From the NCBI RefSeq assembly GCF_030297675.1, contig NZ_AP028142.1, forward strand, positions 124,001 through 188,000: a stretch of DNA of 64,000 bases. The letters run 5' to 3'. Position numbers and translations under genes: made by a program. This DNA is from Polynucleobacter sp. HIN11 (lineage in GTDB: Bacteria; Pseudomonadota; Gammaproteobacteria; Burkholderiales; Burkholderiaceae). Shown piece after piece: positions 8,780 to 17,920 of this stretch (position 1 is the stretch's first letter; each line of letters starts with the position of its first letter). The notes beneath the pieces were generated by a model. That model ran no database searches. It saw nothing but the letters and a program-made list of their open reading frames with translations, and had not been told where the DNA came from.

Positions 8780-9514
8780 ATGATTGAGCTTCGACATATT
8801 TCAAAATGGTATGGCCAGTTTCAAGTGCTCACCAATTGCTCGACGGTGATTCACAAGGGTGAGGTGGTTGTCATTTGTGGACCGTCGGGGTCAGGAAAGT
8901 CGACGCTGATTAAGACAATCAATGCGCTAGAGCCCTTTCAAGAGGGTGAGTTGACGGTTGATGGAATTAACTTACATGATCCCAATACGAATTTGCCGCA
9001 GCTGCGTGCACGCGTTGGTATGGTATTTCAGCACTTTGAGCTATTTCCCCATTTATCGGTTATGGAGAATTTAACTATTGCTCAGGTGAAAGTACTCAAT
9101 CGCAGTCTAGATGAGGCTAAACAACAAGGTCTTAAATATTTAGAGCGCGTGGGCTTATTAGAGCAACAAGATAAGTTCCCGGGCCAGCTATCTGGTGGTC
9201 AGCAGCAGCGTGTGGCGATTGCCCGTGCCTTATGTATGGACCCAATTGTGATGTTGTTCGATGAACCAACCTCCGCTCTTGACCCTGAAATGGTGGGCGA
9301 GGTTTTGGATGTGATGGTCAAATTAGCGCAGGAAGGGATGACCATGTGCGTGGTCACCCATGAAATGGGCTTTGCCAAGAAGGTGAGTGATCGTGTGATC
9401 TTTATGGATCGGGGAAAAATCGTGGAGGATTGCACGCGCAATGAGTTTTTCGCTAATCCCGATGCGCGCTCACCTCGGGCCAAAGAATTTCTCTCGAAAA
9501 TATTAGCTGACTAA
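8780..9514 (+). CDS. gltL: glutamate/aspartate ABC transporter ATPase GltL
   Basis: A 244-residue ATPase of the polar amino acid subfamily. Walker A is GPSGSGKST at 34-42, the Q-loop is VFQHFELFPHL, the signature is LSGGQQQRVAIARAL near 135-150, Walker B is VMLFDEPTSALDP and the switch histidine is in VVTHEMGF. It energises GltJK. It is the last gene of the transporter operon; the 38-residue ORF on the opposite strand ends 6 bp beyond its stop, and no terminator hairpin is visible between them. Confidence 0.95.
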   Translation: MIELRHISKWYGQFQVLTNCSTVIHKGEVVVICGPSGSGKSTLIKTINALEPFQEGELTVDGINLHDPNTNLPQLRARVGMVFQHFELFPHLSVMENLTIAQVKVLNRSLDEAKQQGLKYLERVGLLEQQDKFPGQLSGGQQQRVAIARALCMDPIVMLFDEPTSALDPEMVGEVLDVMVKLAQEGMTMCVVTHEMGFAKKVSDRVIFMDRGKIVEDCTRNEFFANPDARSPRAKEFLSKILAD

Positions 9515-9519
9515 TTTTT

Positions 9520-9636
9520 CTAGTCTCTACGGCCTTTGCCGGTCCAAAATACAATTGCTAATAGAATAGCCAAGGCTAGGAATGCCTCTAGCACGAATAA
9601 GAGCATGGGATATTCATCAAATAACTGAGCGAGCAT
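9520..9636 (-). CDS. 38-residue predicted single-pass membrane protein
   Basis: This ORF begins at ATG 9636 and stops with TAG at 9520-9522. An AGAAG sequence lies about seven bases before the start. The product has an acidic, amphipathic N-terminus (MLAQLFDEYPM), one hydrophobic helix of about 20 residues (LFVLEAFLALAILLAIVFW) and a basic tail (TGKGRRD), so an N-out/C-in small membrane protein is likely. It fills the gap between gltL and mltA. Its start codon (9634-9636) overlaps the listed mltA start codon (9635-9637) on the other strand. I do not recognise the family, and conservation is untested. Confidence 0.5.
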   Translation of the reverse strand: MLAQLFDEYPMLLFVLEAFLALAILLAIVFWTGKGRRD

Positions 9637-10822
9637 GATGATCTTCTGGAATTCGAGTAACCCCATTGTAGTTTGTAAGTCTGCATTCTGCGTCGTCATG
9701 GCCAGTCTCTTTCTTGCATCTTGTGCGGCACCGCCAACTAAACCAATTTCTCAGTCGCCTAAAGCAAGTAGTTCAAGCAACTTGCCTCGTACCCCAAGAG
9801 TTACCGAAACCGTTATTACGGATGACAGTAGCTCATCGGCCGCATTAACGCCTGTGGCATTCTCTGAGATACCCGGCTGGGATGAGGATAATTTGAGTGA
9901 GGCGTGGCAAGCGTGGTTGCAAAGTTGCAATACCTTACGAAAGCGTAAACCGGGACCTGTTAATTGGGCTGCAGTCTGCGATCGGGCTAATGCTCAAAAG
10001 CCAAGAGACGCGAAGGCATTTTTTGAGAACAACTTTAGGGCCTATGCAGTTCGCAATCAAATCACTGGAAAGTCGGAAGGTTTGGTCACCGGCTACTACG
10101 AACCCATTATTGCGGGTTCGCGGGTTCGTACCGATCGGTACACCGTGCCTCTGTATGCCTATCCCAAAGCATGGGTTCGTACGAAACCATCGCCTGCGCC
10201 AACACGAGCTGAGCTGATGAACTCAAACCTGCTTAAGGGTTCAGAAATTGCCTGGGTTGAAGATCCGGTAGCGGCTGCATCGATGCAGATTCAGGGATCT
10301 GGAAAAATCCGTTTGGACAATGGCCAAATCATGCGATTGGGGTTTGCGGGATCGAATGATTTACCGTTTAAATCGAGTGCCCAGTGGTTATTGGATCGTA
10401 AAGAAATTACCCGTGCGCAGGCAACCATGCAGGGGATTTCGGAGTGGGCTAAGCGCAATCCCAGCAAAGTGCAAGAGATGCTTAATGCCAATCCACGCTT
10501 TGTGTTCTTTCGAGAACTACCAGCTTCAGCGAACCAGGATCTTGGGCCGATTGGTGCTCTCGGAGTTCCACTAACACCTGAGCGCAGTGTTGCGATTGAT
10601 CCGCGGGCGATTCCGCTCGGTGCCCCCGTGTTTTTAGAAACCACACGACCGCTCAGTAATCAGCCGATTCGACGCTTGGTGATGGCCCAAGATACGGGTA
10701 AGGCAATTGTGGGCCCAGTCCGAGTTGACTATTTTTGGGGCACTGGGGACGAAGCTGGAGAATTGGCTGGCAGAATGAAGCAAAATGGCCGTGTTTGGTT
10801 AATGCTACCGAAGAGGGACTGA
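9635..10822 (+). CDS. mltA: membrane-bound lytic murein transglycosylase A
   Basis: A lipoprotein of up to 395 residues that cleaves peptidoglycan glycan strands to anhydro-muropeptides. The signal ends in the lipobox LASC with Cys30. The start at 9635 is uncertain: a later ATG at residue 22 would leave only MASLFLASC, too short for a signal, so an upstream start is needed. The MltA domain has GLVTGYYEPIIAGSR near 145-160 and MQIQGSGKIRLDNGQ. The 3D domain at the end has AIDPRAIPLGAPVFLET and the AQDTGKAIVGPVRVDYFWG segment carrying the catalytic aspartate. It is followed at 1 bp by a crotonase gene. Confidence 0.93.
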   Translation: MMIFWNSSNPIVVCKSAFCVVMASLFLASCAAPPTKPISQSPKASSSSNLPRTPRVTETVITDDSSSSAALTPVAFSEIPGWDEDNLSEAWQAWLQSCNTLRKRKPGPVNWAAVCDRANAQKPRDAKAFFENNFRAYAVRNQITGKSEGLVTGYYEPIIAGSRVRTDRYTVPLYAYPKAWVRTKPSPAPTRAELMNSNLLKGSEIAWVEDPVAAASMQIQGSGKIRLDNGQIMRLGFAGSNDLPFKSSAQWLLDRKEITRAQATMQGISEWAKRNPSKVQEMLNANPRFVFFRELPASANQDLGPIGALGVPLTPERSVAIDPRAIPLGAPVFLETTRPLSNQPIRRLVMAQDTGKAIVGPVRVDYFWGTGDEAGELAGRMKQNGRVWLMLPKRD

Positions 10823-10823
10823 A

Positions 10824-11600
10824 ATGTCATACAACACGATATTGACCCAGACCGAGGGAAAGGTTGCCCTTATTACCTTAAATCGTCCTCAAGTACTTAA
10901 TGCTTTAAATGACGAGTTAATGGATGATTTAGGCGATGCATTACTACGCTTCGATGCCGATGATGCAATTGCATGCATTGTGATTACTGGAAGTGAAAAA
11001 GCATTTGCTGCGGGTGCGGATATCAGCAAGATGGCGCAGTATGATTTTCAGGATACGTATCGCAATAATTTCATTACGCGTAATTGGGAAACCATTTGTA
11101 AGGTTCGTAAACCCGTGATTGCTGCGGTATCAGGCTTTGCCTTGGGCGGTGGCTGTGAGCTCGCCATGATGTGTGACATGATCATTGCGGCCGATAACGC
11201 TAAATTTGCGCAACCTGAAATCAAGTTGGGAATTATTCCCGGCTCGGGTGGTACGCAGCGGCTAACGCGAGCAGTATCCAAGTCAAAAGCGATGGATTTA
11301 TGTTTGACTGGCCGGATGATGGATGCGGCTGAAGCCGAACGAAGCGGATTAGTTGCCCGGGTTTATCCCGTCGCGCAATTAATGAGCGAAACGATGGCAA
11401 TTGCACAGACGATTGCCGCTATGCCACTCCTTACTCTCATGATGGTGAAGGAAAGCGTGAATGCTGCTTATGAAACCACGCTCACTGAGGGCGTTCGTTT
11501 TGAGCGCCGTTTGTTTCATGCCTGCTTTGCCACCGAGGATCAAAAAGAGGGAATGGCTGCTTTTTTAGAAAAGCGGCCCGCGCAGTTTAAGAACCGTTAA
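10824..11600 (+). CDS. enoyl-CoA hydratase
   Basis: A 258-residue crotonase-superfamily protein that hydrates 2-enoyl-CoA in beta-oxidation. The oxyanion-hole segments AFAAGADISKM (about 55-65) and FALGGGCELAMMCD (about 110-123) are present, as are both glutamates of true hydratases, in GGCELA and QPEIKLGIIPGSGG. The length and C-terminal FERRLFHACFATEDQKEGMAAFLEKR are typical of short-chain hydratases (EchA/PaaF-like). It sits 1 bp after mltA and overlaps the convergent amidohydrolase by 4 bp. Its partner may be the acyl-CoA ligase at 12863; the exact substrate is unknown. Confidence 0.9.
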   Translation: MSYNTILTQTEGKVALITLNRPQVLNALNDELMDDLGDALLRFDADDAIACIVITGSEKAFAAGADISKMAQYDFQDTYRNNFITRNWETICKVRKPVIAAVSGFALGGGCELAMMCDMIIAADNAKFAQPEIKLGIIPGSGGTQRLTRAVSKSKAMDLCLTGRMMDAAEAERSGLVARVYPVAQLMSETMAIAQTIAAMPLLTLMMVKESVNAAYETTLTEGVRFERRLFHACFATEDQKEGMAAFLEKRPAQFKNR

Positions 11601-12787
11601 CGCAAGAAAGTTTGGGCTAAACGGACCCAGTAGTTCACCCCAACCGGAATGATTTGATCATTGAAATCATAGGAGGGGTTATGCAAATGGCAAGGTCCCA
11701 TGCCATGGCCAGTTGCGCGGTGATCGCCATCCCCGTTACCTAAAAATACATAGCAGCCCGGTTTTTTTAACAGCATGAAGGCAAAGTCCTCGGCGCCCAT
11801 GGTTGGATCGATTCGGGTGTTTACCCGTTCGTTACCCACGAGCTCTTTCATGACCTGAGCGGCAAACTCAGTTTGCTGTTCATCGTTAATCAGGGGTGGG
11901 TAATTGCGTTTGAAGGTCAGATTGGCTTTGCAATCAAAGGCGCTGGCCACTTGATTGGCAATCTCATGCATACGCTGTTCGATTAAATCTAAAACTTCTA
12001 ATGTAAACGTCCGAACTGTTCCGCCTAGCATCGCAGTATCGGGAATAACGTTGCTGGTTTCTCCGGCATGAAATTGCGTAATTGAAATTACCGCCGCATC
12101 AACCGGGCGCTTATTGCGAGTAATAATGGTTTGGAGAGCTTGCGCGATCTGAACGCCTGCCATGATGGGATCCGCACTGTTGTGTGGCAGGGCCGCATGC
12201 CCGCCTTTGCCCTGAATGTCGATTACGAACTCATTACTCGATGCCATCATGGGGCCGCTCACAACCCCAAAATGACCCTCTTCTAAACCTGGCCAATTGT
12301 GCATCCCGAATACTGCATCGCAAGGGAATTGTTCAAACAGACCATCTTCAATCATTTCTTGGGCGCCAGCACCACCTTCCTCAGCAGGTTGGAAGATAAA
12401 TATCACACTTCCTTTGAAATCGCGATGATTAGCCAGATATTGCGCCGCACCCAAGAGCATTGCTGTGTGACCATCATGACCGCAAGCGTGCATCTTGCCT
12501 GGATTTTGCGAGGCGTGAGCAAAAGTATTTTTTTCTTGTAGGGGCAGGGCGTCCATATCGGCGCGCAAGCCAATCATCTTTCCTGGGCCCAACTCACCGT
12601 CTAAGCGACCCACTACTCCCGTTTTGCCCAGGCCTTGATAGACCGCAATACCCCAACTGGATAGTGCTTGGGCAACCAGCTCAGCGGTACGCTTTTCTTC
12701 AAAGCGTAGCTCCGGGTGTGCATGTATATTGCGCCGGATTTCAGCGATGCTAGGAGTTGCTTCCAGGATCTCAGGGAGAATTCGCAT
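11597..12787 (-). CDS. M20 family amidohydrolase (hippurate hydrolase-like)
   Basis: A 396-residue M20D metallopeptidase of the IAA-amino acid/hippurate hydrolase group, which splits N-acyl amino acids. The dinuclear metal site is seen as MHACGHDGHTAML near 100-112, the QPAEEGGAGAQEMI block with the catalytic Glu pair, GMHNWPG, and HLHNPSYDFND at the C-terminus. The dimerisation domain (about 185-300) contains GKGGHAALPH. No signal peptide is evident, so it is probably cytoplasmic. Substrate unknown. It is divergent from the acyl-CoA ligase. Confidence 0.9.
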   Translation of the reverse strand: MRILPEILEATPSIAEIRRNIHAHPELRFEEKRTAELVAQALSSWGIAVYQGLGKTGVVGRLDGELGPGKMIGLRADMDALPLQEKNTFAHASQNPGKMHACGHDGHTAMLLGAAQYLANHRDFKGSVIFIFQPAEEGGAGAQEMIEDGLFEQFPCDAVFGMHNWPGLEEGHFGVVSGPMMASSNEFVIDIQGKGGHAALPHNSADPIMAGVQIAQALQTIITRNKRPVDAAVISITQFHAGETSNVIPDTAMLGGTVRTFTLEVLDLIEQRMHEIANQVASAFDCKANLTFKRNYPPLINDEQQTEFAAQVMKELVGNERVNTRIDPTMGAEDFAFMLLKKPGCYVFLGNGDGDHRATGHGMGPCHLHNPSYDFNDQIIPVGVNYWVRLAQTFLR

Positions 12788-12862
12788 AGGTCAATATTAG
12801 CCCAAAGCGATACACTTGGCGTGGAGACAATGTGCAGCTTTAAAAAAGTGTAATAAATACCA

Positions 12863-14569
12863 ATGATTACAAATAAACCTTGGTTTTCATCCTACCCAAA
12901 AGGCGTTCCCCACCATCTGAGTTATGACCAGTATGGTTCACTCTTGGATTTACTCGATGAGTCATTTAAAACGCATCGGGAGCGACCCGCGTATTGGTGT
13001 ATGGGCAAGCACTTTTCCTATGAAGCCATTGATATGGCTTCTATGCAATTAGCCAGTTATTTGCAAAGCCTTGGTCTTTCGAAGGGCGCTCGGGTTGCAA
13101 TCATGCTGCCCAATATTCCGCAATATCCGATGGCTTTGTATGGCGTACTGCGAGCAGGTTTTATTGTGGTGAGTATCAATCCCTTGTACACCCCGCGTGA
13201 GTTAGCAGCCCAACTAAGCGATTGTGGGGCGGAGGCTATTTTGCTTTTGGAGCATTTTGGAAAAACCCTTGAAGATGCCTTTGCAATTGAGGGTCAAGCA
13301 ATAGCAATAAAACACGCAGTGATCACGAGTATTGCGCAGATGCTGGGTTGGAAGGGCCCCTGGTTAGATCGTTTTATACGAACCTTTAAGCGCAAAGTCA
13401 TTCCTTATTCCTTGCCAACGCAAGTTAGCACGATTCAATTTACTGCTGCCTTAGAGTTGGGTGCGCAACGAGTGTATGAACGTCCACATCGTTCTCACGA
13501 TGACATTGCACTATTGCAATATACCGGTGGAACCACAGGAATTTCCAAGGGTGCGATATTGACCCATCGCAATTTAATTGCCAATGTATTGCAAATCGAA
13601 GCCTGGTTAAAACCGATTGAACAACGCAAAACGATTACCGCATGGCATTTTCTGTGTGCACTTCCCATGTATCACATCTTTGCACTTACAGGCTGTGGAT
13701 TATTGGGCATGCGCCTTGGCGCACGAATTCTATTGGTTCCAAATGCACGCGATTTACAAAACTTAATTGGGATTTTGAAAGAGTTTCCGGAGATTAATAT
13801 GTTTCCGGGAGTAAACACTCTATTTGCTGCTCTTTTGAACAATCCAAAATTCGCTCAATTGGATTTCTCGCAATGGGCACTCACGATTGGCGGCGGCATG
13901 GCAGTACAACGCTCCGTTGCACAACGCTGGCAAGAATTAACCGGTACGGTCATTACCGAGGGATACGGCCTTTCTGAAACCTCCCCAGTTGCATCGTGCA
14001 ACACGCCATTAGCCACTGAGTTCACCGGTTCAATCGGCTTACCCTTACCCGATACTGAGATGTGCATTCGGGATGAAGAGGGTAAGGATTTGGCTATTGG
14101 TGAGATTGGCGAGATCTATATTCGGGGTCCACAGGTCATGCGTGGCTATTGGCAACAAGAAGCTGAAACACAGAACGTGCTGGGTGCCGATGGATTCTTT
14201 CGAACGGGTGATATCGGCGTGATGGATGAGGCTGGTTATTTCCGAATTGTGGATCGCAAGAAAGACATGATTTTGGTAGCTGGTTTTAATGTCTTTCCAA
14301 ATGAGGTCGAAGATGTCGTTGCTTCTATTCCTGGGGTCCTTGAATGTGCAGTGGTTGGCATTCGTCAAGGCGCGATGGGTGAGGCAGTTAAGTTATTCGT
14401 AGTACGAGAAGACCCTTCGATTACTGAAGAACAAATTATAGAAGTTTGCAATCGCGAGTTGACGCACTACAAACGCCCAACGCAAATTGAGTTTCGAGAG
14501 AGCCTGCCGAAGAATAATGTGGGCAAGATTCTGCGTCGTGTCTTACGCGATGAAAGTCAATCAGGGTAG
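12863..14569 (+). CDS. fadD: long-chain fatty-acid-CoA ligase
   Basis: A 568-residue ANL-superfamily enzyme that activates fatty acids through an acyl-adenylate. The AMP-binding P-loop YTGGTTGISKGAI lies near 220-232, the GYGLSETSP core near 370, the adenine-binding FFRTGDIGVMDE near 445 and the hinge DRKKDMILVAGFNVFP near 465. The C-terminal catalytic lysine lies in KNNVGKILRRVLR. FadD is favoured over medium-chain ligases by length and by the N-terminal PSYPKGVPHHL-like style (here SSYPKGVPHHLS). The stop overlaps the convergent bioD by 9 bp. Confidence 0.92.
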   Translation: MITNKPWFSSYPKGVPHHLSYDQYGSLLDLLDESFKTHRERPAYWCMGKHFSYEAIDMASMQLASYLQSLGLSKGARVAIMLPNIPQYPMALYGVLRAGFIVVSINPLYTPRELAAQLSDCGAEAILLLEHFGKTLEDAFAIEGQAIAIKHAVITSIAQMLGWKGPWLDRFIRTFKRKVIPYSLPTQVSTIQFTAALELGAQRVYERPHRSHDDIALLQYTGGTTGISKGAILTHRNLIANVLQIEAWLKPIEQRKTITAWHFLCALPMYHIFALTGCGLLGMRLGARILLVPNARDLQNLIGILKEFPEINMFPGVNTLFAALLNNPKFAQLDFSQWALTIGGGMAVQRSVAQRWQELTGTVITEGYGLSETSPVASCNTPLATEFTGSIGLPLPDTEMCIRDEEGKDLAIGEIGEIYIRGPQVMRGYWQQEAETQNVLGADGFFRTGDIGVMDEAGYFRIVDRKKDMILVAGFNVFPNEVEDVVASIPGVLECAVVGIRQGAMGEAVKLFVVREDPSITEEQIIEVCNRELTHYKRPTQIEFRESLPKNNVGKILRRVLRDESQSG

Positions 14570-15274
14570 TGCGATTGCATTGGCAGCAAATTCAATTGCC
14601 TCAATTGAATAGGGCGCATTCGCTTTTTTCTGTAAGTTCGGGGGGAAATGCGCAATGCCTCCCAATAGCGGCGCCTTGATTCGATTCTGAAGCGTCGTAA
14701 TGTTTTCGTTTAAGTAGAGCATCTTAGGATCGATGCAATTGGCGACCCAACCGGCCAGCTTGAGGCCGCGTTGCTCAATGGCTTCTACCGTTAGTAATGT
14801 GTGATTGATGCAGCCCAAACGCATCCCCACAGTAAGAATCACTGGTACTTGAATGCGTACAGAAAATGTAGATAGATCATAGCGATCATCAATGGGGGTT
14901 AAAAATCCCCCCGCACCCTCAGCAATGACATGGGCGATTTGTGTTTGTAGTGTTTGATAAGCTTGCACCATGCGATCGAGTTCTAAGTGCTTGCCATGTT
15001 TGGCAGCGACCAGATGAGGTGCGGCTGGAGTATCTAATACATAAGGGCAAATCACACTTTGGGGAATTGCCGGATCTTGCACTAGTGCATAGGTTTCTAA
15101 ATCCTCATTGCAAAGCATGCCCTCACTATTGCGGTAAGTTCCTGCAACCACTGGCTTATAGGCGCACGCTGAACCTGAGTTGAGCACATTTAATTTATAA
15201 ACCAATGCAGCGGTAACTAAGGTTTTGCCAATTTCAGTATCTGTGCCGGTGACAAAGTAGGAGTGGCTCATCAT
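14561..15274 (-). CDS. bioD: dethiobiotin synthetase
   Basis: A 237-residue ATP-dependent ligase that closes the ureido ring of 7,8-diaminopelargonate with CO2. The P-loop TGTDTEIGKT is at about 8-17, the substrate loop YKPVVAGTY near 39-47 and the second nucleotide element VIAEGAGGFLTPI near 115-127. It overlaps bioF by 4 bp and is the last gene of bioA-bioF-bioD. The C-terminal stretch is slightly divergent, ending in FAANAIALP, but key blocks are intact. Confidence 0.95.
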   Translation of the reverse strand: MMSHSYFVTGTDTEIGKTLVTAALVYKLNVLNSGSACAYKPVVAGTYRNSEGMLCNEDLETYALVQDPAIPQSVICPYVLDTPAAPHLVAAKHGKHLELDRMVQAYQTLQTQIAHVIAEGAGGFLTPIDDRYDLSTFSVRIQVPVILTVGMRLGCINHTLLTVEAIEQRGLKLAGWVANCIDPKMLYLNENITTLQNRIKAPLLGGIAHFPPNLQKKANAPYSIEAIEFAANAIALP

Positions 15275-16479
15275 TTTGGTAAAGAAGTTTCGAGATCCGA
15301 TAGCACCTTGCAGAGCCCCTGGATCTGCTCTTTAGTATGTGCGGCCGATAAGGTCATCCGTAGGCGCGCCATTTCCTTGGGAACGGTGGGTGGACGAATT
15401 GCAGGTATCCAATACCCCAATTGATCTAGGGCTCTTGCAAGCTGTAAGGCAGTCGCGTTGCTACCAACCACAATGGGCTGAATCGCGGTATCTGATTTCA
15501 ATCGGTTCCAACGGATAAAAATAGAACCTTCTTTCCAAAGTGCGATATTGCTATGTAAGCGAGCTCGTAATTCTTGCCCAAGCTCTCCTTCGATTAGAGA
15601 AACACTGCGCAGCACAGCAAAGGCTAATGCAGGTGAGCTGGCTGTGCTGTAGATATAGGGCCTTGCTTTCTGAATGAGCCATGCGATGATTTTTTCATGG
15701 GCGCAAACAAAGGCACCATTTAGACCAGCGGCTTTGCCCAGCGTGCCCATATAGATAATGCGGTCTGAGCAGACTTCTTGATCTTCCAAAATGCCATACC
15801 CATGCTTGCCAAGCACACCAAACCCATGCGCATCATCAATCATGAGGAGCGCGTCGTATTGATTGGCTAGGTGTAAGAGCTCTTGAACTGGAGCGAGATC
15901 GCCATCCATACTGAAGACCCCATCGGTCACAATTAACTTAAATGGTGTCAAGTCATTGCGTAGCTTATCTTCAAGGCCTGCTAAATGATGGTGATCAAAG
16001 ATGTGAAGGTCGACCGATCCCTGGCCGCGGGCTAGACGAACTCCATCAATCAGAGATGCGTGATTAAGGGCAGCAGAATAAATACTTGTTTTTTCCCCGA
16101 TCAAGCTCAGGGCAGTAATGGCGCTGATGTTAGCCAGGTAGCCGGTGGAGAAAAATAAAGCACGGGCATTTGGAATGGCACTGGCTTGAGTCGATGCTAA
16201 TTTTGCTTCGAGCTCATCATGAATCGTATGATGACCGCTGATTAAATGGGAGGCACCACTGCCGGTACCAAAACGCGCAGCCCCTTCGGAGAGGGCTGCA
16301 ATCAATTCAGGGTGATTGGCAAGTCCTAAATAATCATTGCTACAAAATGCCAGCAATGCCTTACCTCCAATTTGAATCTCAGTACCACATGGGGTATCGA
16401 CTGAGCGAATCGAGCGACGCAGTAATTCACGATCGAGCGTTGCTAGTTCCGCATCAATTTGATTGAGAGCAAAGGGCAT
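15271..16479 (-). CDS. bioF: 8-amino-7-oxononanoate synthase
   Basis: A PLP enzyme condensing pimeloyl-thioester with alanine. The frame is open upstream to 16602, but that part overlaps bioA by 110 bp. ATG at 16479 gives 402 residues with the N-terminus MPFALNQIDAELATLDRELL, the expected family start, 13 bp after the bioA stop. The Shine-Dalgarno is weak. FCSNDYLGLANHPEL, GTGSGASHLISGHH, DDAHGFGVLGKHG and the PLP-lysine block YMGTLGKAAGLNGAF are all present. The middle gene of bioADF. Confidence 0.94.
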   Translation of the reverse strand: MPFALNQIDAELATLDRELLRRSIRSVDTPCGTEIQIGGKALLAFCSNDYLGLANHPELIAALSEGAARFGTGSGASHLISGHHTIHDELEAKLASTQASAIPNARALFFSTGYLANISAITALSLIGEKTSIYSAALNHASLIDGVRLARGQGSVDLHIFDHHHLAGLEDKLRNDLTPFKLIVTDGVFSMDGDLAPVQELLHLANQYDALLMIDDAHGFGVLGKHGYGILEDQEVCSDRIIYMGTLGKAAGLNGAFVCAHEKIIAWLIQKARPYIYSTASSPALAFAVLRSVSLIEGELGQELRARLHSNIALWKEGSIFIRWNRLKSDTAIQPIVVGSNATALQLARALDQLGYWIPAIRPPTVPKEMARLRMTLSAAHTKEQIQGLCKVLSDLETSLPK

Positions 16480-16492
16480 ATGCAATATGAAA

Positions 16493-17839
16493 TCAGGATT
16501 TTTGCAAAACAGTATGCAAGCTTCGTTCAATTGCACGACCCATCTGTTGGATTTCATCGGCAGAAATAATATAAGGCGGCATGACATAGACTGTGCGACC
16601 AATCGGTCGAATCAATACACCTTCTCGTAAGCCCTCCTGAAACATCATTTTTGAGAATGAACCTGGCTTTGAAATCGCAGATGCGTTGATATCAAACGCA
16701 AAGATCATTCCTTGTTGACGAATATGTTCAATCGACGCGTGATCACGCGCCCATAAGAACGCTTCTTGAATCGATTGGCTTCGGACCTTGTTTTTTTCAA
16801 GCACAGCATCCTCTTGAAAAATATCCAAGCCTGCTAATGCGGCTCGACACGCTAATGGGTTGCCAGTGTATGAGTGGGAATGTAAAAAAGTAGCTGACAT
16901 GTCGTCACTATAAAAGGCAGAGTAAATCGTATCAGTACTCAAACAAATGGAAAGGGGTAAATAGCCTGCGCTGATTCCTTTCGATAAGGTCATGAGATCC
17001 GGCCAAATACCGGCTTGTTCACAAGCAAAGAATGTGCCTGTTCGACCACAACCAACAGCAATTTCATCAGCAATTAAATGAACGTCATACTGCTCGCACA
17101 GTTGCTTCGCACCTTTTACATACCGCGGCGCATACATTGCCATTTGGCCTGCACATTGCACCAGGGGCTCAATAATCAAGGCCGCAATGGTTTGATGGTG
17201 TTGAGCTAAACACTCTTCGAGATTCTTCAGCGCCAAATCAATGATTTCCTCGCTCGAGACCTGGTCGGTTGCAGCCCGTGAATCGGGTGACATGACGATA
17301 TGAACGGGATTGAGGAGTGATCCATAGGCATCACGAAATACCGATACATCGGTGACGCCAAGGGCGCCCAAGGTTTCTCCATGGTAGCTATTCGCTAAAC
17401 AAATAAACTCTTTTTTATTGGGTTTCCCCTGAATCTTCCAAAAGTGATGACTCATCTTGAGCGCAATTTCAACGGCAGATGCACCGTCACTGGCATAAAA
17501 CGCATGGCCTAATTGACCATTTGTTAATGCACTTAAACGTTCTGATAGTTCTACCACTGGCTGATGTGTAAATCCAGCAAGCATGACATGCTCAATGCGC
17601 TTGAGTTGCTCAGAGATTGCTTGATTGATACGCGGATTGGCGTGACCAAATAAATTAGTCCACCACGAACTAATTGCATCAATGAAGCGCCGTCCTTGAT
17701 CGTCTTGTAGCCAGGCCCCCTGTCCCGAGGTAATCGCAATTAAGGGATAGGCCTCGTGATCTTTCATTTGGGTGCAGGGGTGCCAAACCGAAGCAAGGCT
17801 CCGACTGACCCAGTCTAAGGAATGACCTGGTTTATTCAT
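16493..17839 (-). CDS. bioA: adenosylmethionine-8-amino-7-oxononanoate aminotransferase
   Basis: A 448-residue class III aminotransferase that makes 7,8-diaminopelargonate using SAM as amino donor. Key blocks are SVWHPCTQMKDH near 17-28, DAISSWWTNLFGHANP near 54-69, YHGETLGALG near 151, DEIAVGCGRTGTFFACE near 240 and the PLP-lysine motif LSKGISAGYLPLS near 275. The SSWW motif distinguishes BioA from other class III transaminases. It is first in the minus-strand bio operon and divergent from bioB across an 80-bp spacer that carries a dyad. Confidence 0.95.
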   Translation of the reverse strand: MNKPGHSLDWVSRSLASVWHPCTQMKDHEAYPLIAITSGQGAWLQDDQGRRFIDAISSWWTNLFGHANPRINQAISEQLKRIEHVMLAGFTHQPVVELSERLSALTNGQLGHAFYASDGASAVEIALKMSHHFWKIQGKPNKKEFICLANSYHGETLGALGVTDVSVFRDAYGSLLNPVHIVMSPDSRAATDQVSSEEIIDLALKNLEECLAQHHQTIAALIIEPLVQCAGQMAMYAPRYVKGAKQLCEQYDVHLIADEIAVGCGRTGTFFACEQAGIWPDLMTLSKGISAGYLPLSICLSTDTIYSAFYSDDMSATFLHSHSYTGNPLACRAALAGLDIFQEDAVLEKNKVRSQSIQEAFLWARDHASIEHIRQQGMIFAFDINASAISKPGSFSKMMFQEGLREGVLIRPIGRTVYVMPPYIISADEIQQMGRAIERSLHTVLQKS

Positions 17840-17890
17840 TGGCGCAGGTGTGGATTATTTCAAAATCAAGCAGCATATCTGGTATGTTAT

Positions 17891-17920
17891 TGGTTTTAGA
17901 GTCTAATCCCGATAAAACCA
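17891..17920. promoter_or_regulatory. inverted repeat between bioA and bioB, candidate operator
   Basis: A perfect 8-bp inverted repeat, TGGTTTTA at 17891-17898 and TAAAACCA at 17913-17920, is separated by 14 bp, so the half-sites lie about two helical turns apart. The right arm ends on the A of the bioB ATG. The half-sites are not in the order of the enteric BirA box, and no matching regulator lies nearby. The position between divergent biotin genes makes an operator plausible; chance cannot be excluded. Confidence 0.4.

Noticed and set aside
17840..17919. BirA box between bioA and bioB
   Set aside because: The dyad present has the opposite half-site order to the enteric TTGTAAACC/GGTTTACAA operator, so it was reported as an unknown operator instead.
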